Of a stretch of 7,425 nucleotides of DNA, positions 6,068 through 7,425 are shown in pieces. Position 1 is the stretch's first letter. Each line of letters starts with the position of its first letter. Below the pieces are notes generated by a model, which saw only the letters and a program-made list of their open reading frames with translations, was not told where the DNA came from and ran no database searches. The translations under genes were made by a program, and so were the position numbers. Source of the DNA: an uncultured Clostridia bacterium (lineage in GTDB: Bacteria > Bacillota > Clostridia > UBA1381). The DNA is taken from the NCBI GenBank assembly GCA_934481375.1, contig CAKSPN010000083.1:1-7425 (forward strand). Direction: 5' to 3'.

Positions 6068-6882
6068 TACTTTACTCCTAATTTGTCCAAAGCCGCCGAT
6101 TTTAATTCAGATACTTCCTCTTTTGTAACGGTTGTCATCGGCGACCATTTACATTCTTCCGTTTTGTCAAGATATTCTGCCGTTTTTTTATAGTTTCCCA
6201 TTGCATAAGCAGCAAGCGCACCATGATAAAATCCCTCAACGAATGCAGGGTGCTTTTCCGTCATAACATTATAAATCCCGTCCGCACGATCGTACTCGCC
6301 TTTATAGTACAGCGCAAGAGCGTAGTTGTCGGTTATGTCACGGTCGCTGTCATTATACTCGAACGCCTCTTTGCAGAAATTAAACGTGTCCTCCGATTTT
6401 CCGTCACGGTCAAGCTTAAAAAATCCCAAAAGCGCATACAGATACGTCGTCTTAAAGCCGTCATTGTAAATCTCCTCGGCGTCGCTGTATGCCTCCTCCT
6501 TATTTCCCTGTTGGAAATACGCCATACAACGGCGCAGTTTCAGCACGTTTCGTGTATCGTTCGGAAGCTTTTTTCTTAACATTCCGTCAAGAAAATCCTT
6601 GGCTTTATCAGTTCTTCCGGTTTGCATAAGCAAGTCGGAATATTCAAGCTGTATAACGGAATTTGCACGTCCTGTTTTTATCGCACGCCCGTACGCACGG
6701 CATGCGCTTTCCCTGTCGCCCGCCGCATACGCTTTTTTACCTTTAAGCGCCATAATAATCGGATACGCCTTATACACAATATATCCCAAAGCCGCAGCCG
6801 TGACAACGGCACCGGCAATTTTGTTCACCGCCCATGCTATTACGGAAACCGTAACAGCTGCCAAAATAGCAATAAAATCCAT
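6067..6882 (-). CDS. Membrane-anchored tetratricopeptide-repeat protein of unknown function
   Basis: A 271-residue protein with two closely spaced hydrophobic segments (about residues 3-19 and 22-45) and then a soluble helical region. That region contains TPR-like helix pairs: 48-71 (GKKAYAAGDRESACRAYGRAIK), 75-101, 114-140, 146-174, 184-209 and 216-240. The pattern of small residues at helix crossings, such as ALALYYKGEYDRADGIYN and GALAAYAMGNYKKTAEYLDK, is typical of TPRs, which bind partner proteins. No enzyme motif is visible. The protein is likely held at the cytoplasmic membrane by its N-terminus. The start is supported by AAGGAG 7 bases upstream, and by the hydrophobic segment beginning at once. 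Its stop overlaps the start of rarA, so expression of the two is linked. A functional link to fork repair or NAD synthesis is not shown. I do not recognise a named family. Confidence 0.85.
   Translation of the reverse strand: MDFIAILAAVTVSVIAWAVNKIAGAVVTAAALGYIVYKAYPIIMALKGKKAYAAGDRESACRAYGRAIKTGRANSVIQLEYSDLLMQTGRTDKAKDFLDGMLRKKLPNDTRNVLKLRRCMAYFQQGNKEEAYSDAEEIYNDGFKTTYLYALLGFFKLDRDGKSEDTFNFCKEAFEYNDSDRDITDNYALALYYKGEYDRADGIYNVMTEKHPAFVEGFYHGALAAYAMGNYKKTAEYLDKTEECKWSPMTTVTKEEVSELKSAALDKLGVK
6075..6079 (-). promoter_or_regulatory. rarA Shine-Dalgarno inside the TPR gene end
   Basis: The minus strand reads AGGAGTAAAGTAATG. The AGGAG site is formed by the last codons of the TPR gene, and the stop and start overlap by one base. 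This is a classical stop-start overlap and supports coupled translation. It also fixes the rarA start. Confidence 0.85.
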
Positions 6883-6889
6883 TTGTCCG

Positions 6890-6895
6890 CTCCTT
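6890..6895 (-). promoter_or_regulatory. Ribosome binding site of the TPR gene
   Basis: On the minus strand AAAAAGGAG precedes the ATG with a 7-base gap. It is unpaired in any hairpin I can see and supports the chosen start. I found no convincing -35/-10 pair in the 69-base gap upstream, so the gene may be read from further upstream. Confidence 0.8.
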
Positions 6896-6914
6896 TTTGT
6901 ATAAATGCACGCAA

Positions 6915-6940
6915 GGGGCGCCGTCTTTTGCCGACACCCC
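6915..6940 (-). terminator. Hairpin after asnS without a U-tract
   Basis: On the minus strand GGGGTGTCGGC can pair with GACGGCGCCCC around an AAAA loop, giving an 11-position stem with two G-U pairs and one mismatch. It begins 11 bases after the asnS stop. The sequence that follows, TTGCGTGCATTTATAC, is not a U-run, so termination would be partial at best. It may instead protect the 3' end of an asnS transcript or mark a processing point between asnS and the TPR gene. Confidence 0.5.
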
Positions 6941-6951
6941 TCATATGCAAT

Positions 6952-7425
6952 TTAAAATTCTGCCGTGCCGACCGTTCTCGGGAACGGAAGCACATCTCTT
7001 ATATTCTGCATACCCGTTATATACATAACAGCTCTTTCAAATCCGAGACCAAAGCCTGCGTGCTCGTTTGTACCATATTTTCTAAGGTCAAGATACCACG
7101 AATAATCCTCAGGCTTTAAGCCGAGCTCGTTCATACGCGATACAAGCACGTCATAGTTTTCCTCACGCTGGCTTCCGCCGATAATCTCGCCTATTCCCGG
7201 AACAAGCACGTCCACTGCCGCAACCGTCTTGCCGTCGGGATTAAGCTTCATATAGAACGCTTTTATCTCTTTCGGATAATCGGTTACCATTACGGGGCGC
7301 TTGAACAGCGTTTCGGTAAGATAACGCTCATGCTCCGTCTGCAAATCGCAACCCCATTCAACGGGATATTCAAACTCGTCCGAATGTTCCTTTAAAAGCT
7401 CTATCGCCTCGGTGTATGTCACACG
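6952..7425 (-). CDS. asnS: Asparaginyl-tRNA synthetase, C-terminal part (cut by the window edge)
   Basis: The final 157 residues of a class IIb aminoacyl-tRNA synthetase that joins asparagine to tRNA(Asn) in the cytoplasm. The full family length is about 460 residues. The gene runs off the right edge: the reading frame is open to 7425, and the first codons read Arg-Val-Thr-Tyr-Thr-Glu-Ala, which is internal sequence. The GTG at 7422-7420 is an internal valine codon, not a start. Visible landmarks are EWGCDLQTEHERYL (23-36), the ATP and substrate site region IGEIIGGSQREENYD (78-92), and class II motif 3 GFGLGFERAVMY (124-135) followed by NIRDVLPFPR (141-150). Asparaginyl rather than aspartyl specificity is indicated by the FPR-plus-short-tail C-terminus that ends in AEF. 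The tail PRTVGTAEF differs slightly from the E. coli tail PRTPRNASF. Confidence 0.95.
   Translation of the reverse strand, partial: RVTYTEAIELLKEHSDEFEYPVEWGCDLQTEHERYLTETLFKRPVMVTDYPKEIKAFYMKLNPDGKTVAAVDVLVPGIGEIIGGSQREENYDVLVSRMNELGLKPEDYSWYLDLRKYGTNEHAGFGLGFERAVMYITGMQNIRDVLPFPRTVGTAEF

Noticed and set aside
7420..7422. GTG as the start of a complete short gene at the right edge.
   Set aside because: The frame continues to 7425, and the residues on both sides align with the interior of asparaginyl-tRNA synthetase. The gene is truncated by the window and this codon is an internal valine.
1..7425. CRISPR arrays, insertion sequences, integrase sites, tRNA genes or riboswitches.
   Set aside because: No regularly spaced short repeats, transposase-like frame, cloverleaf or known riboswitch core was seen. 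Gene content and uniform strand look like stable chromosome.

Overview
The window looks like ordinary chromosome from a low-to-mid G+C Firmicute, most likely a gut-type member of the Clostridia. Three things suggest this: the strong AGGAGG-type ribosome binding sites, the single-chain glutamine-dependent NAD synthetase of 634 residues, and the consensus sigma-A promoters preceded by A-tracts. I cannot name a genus. Every gene I can support lies on the minus strand, so transcription runs from position 7425 towards position 1.

In transcription order, the right edge (7425-6952) holds the last third of asparaginyl-tRNA synthetase, followed by a hairpin without a U-tract. Next comes a tight three-gene block: a membrane-anchored TPR protein (6882-6067), the AAA+ ATPase RarA (6067-4787) and NadE (4773-2869). 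The TPR stop and the rarA start overlap in TAATG, and the nadE ribosome binding site overlaps the rarA stop codon. A strong 15-bp hairpin followed by T residues then separates nadE from a second block: a DMT/EamA-family transporter (2829-1981), a nicotinamidase-like cysteine hydrolase (1921-1406) and a patatin-like phospholipase (1396-296). The stop codon of the hydrolase lies in the ribosome binding site of the phospholipase.

The last 295 bases at the left edge carry no gene. They hold three consensus promoters on the minus strand, each with a TTGACA -35, a 17-bp spacer, a TGN-extended -10 and an A-tract upstream region. All three point out of the window at position 1. This layout is typical of ribosomal RNA or other stable-RNA operons, so an rRNA operon is probably just beyond the left edge. 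That is an inference, since the RNA gene itself is not in the window.

Functionally the window mixes translation (asnS), replication-fork maintenance (rarA), NAD synthesis (nadE) and a possible nicotinamide salvage step (the hydrolase). The most interesting non-coding items are the promoter array and the nadE/transporter hairpin, which buries the transporter's ribosome binding site. I see no mobile element, CRISPR array, phage gene or obvious novel defence or biosynthetic system.
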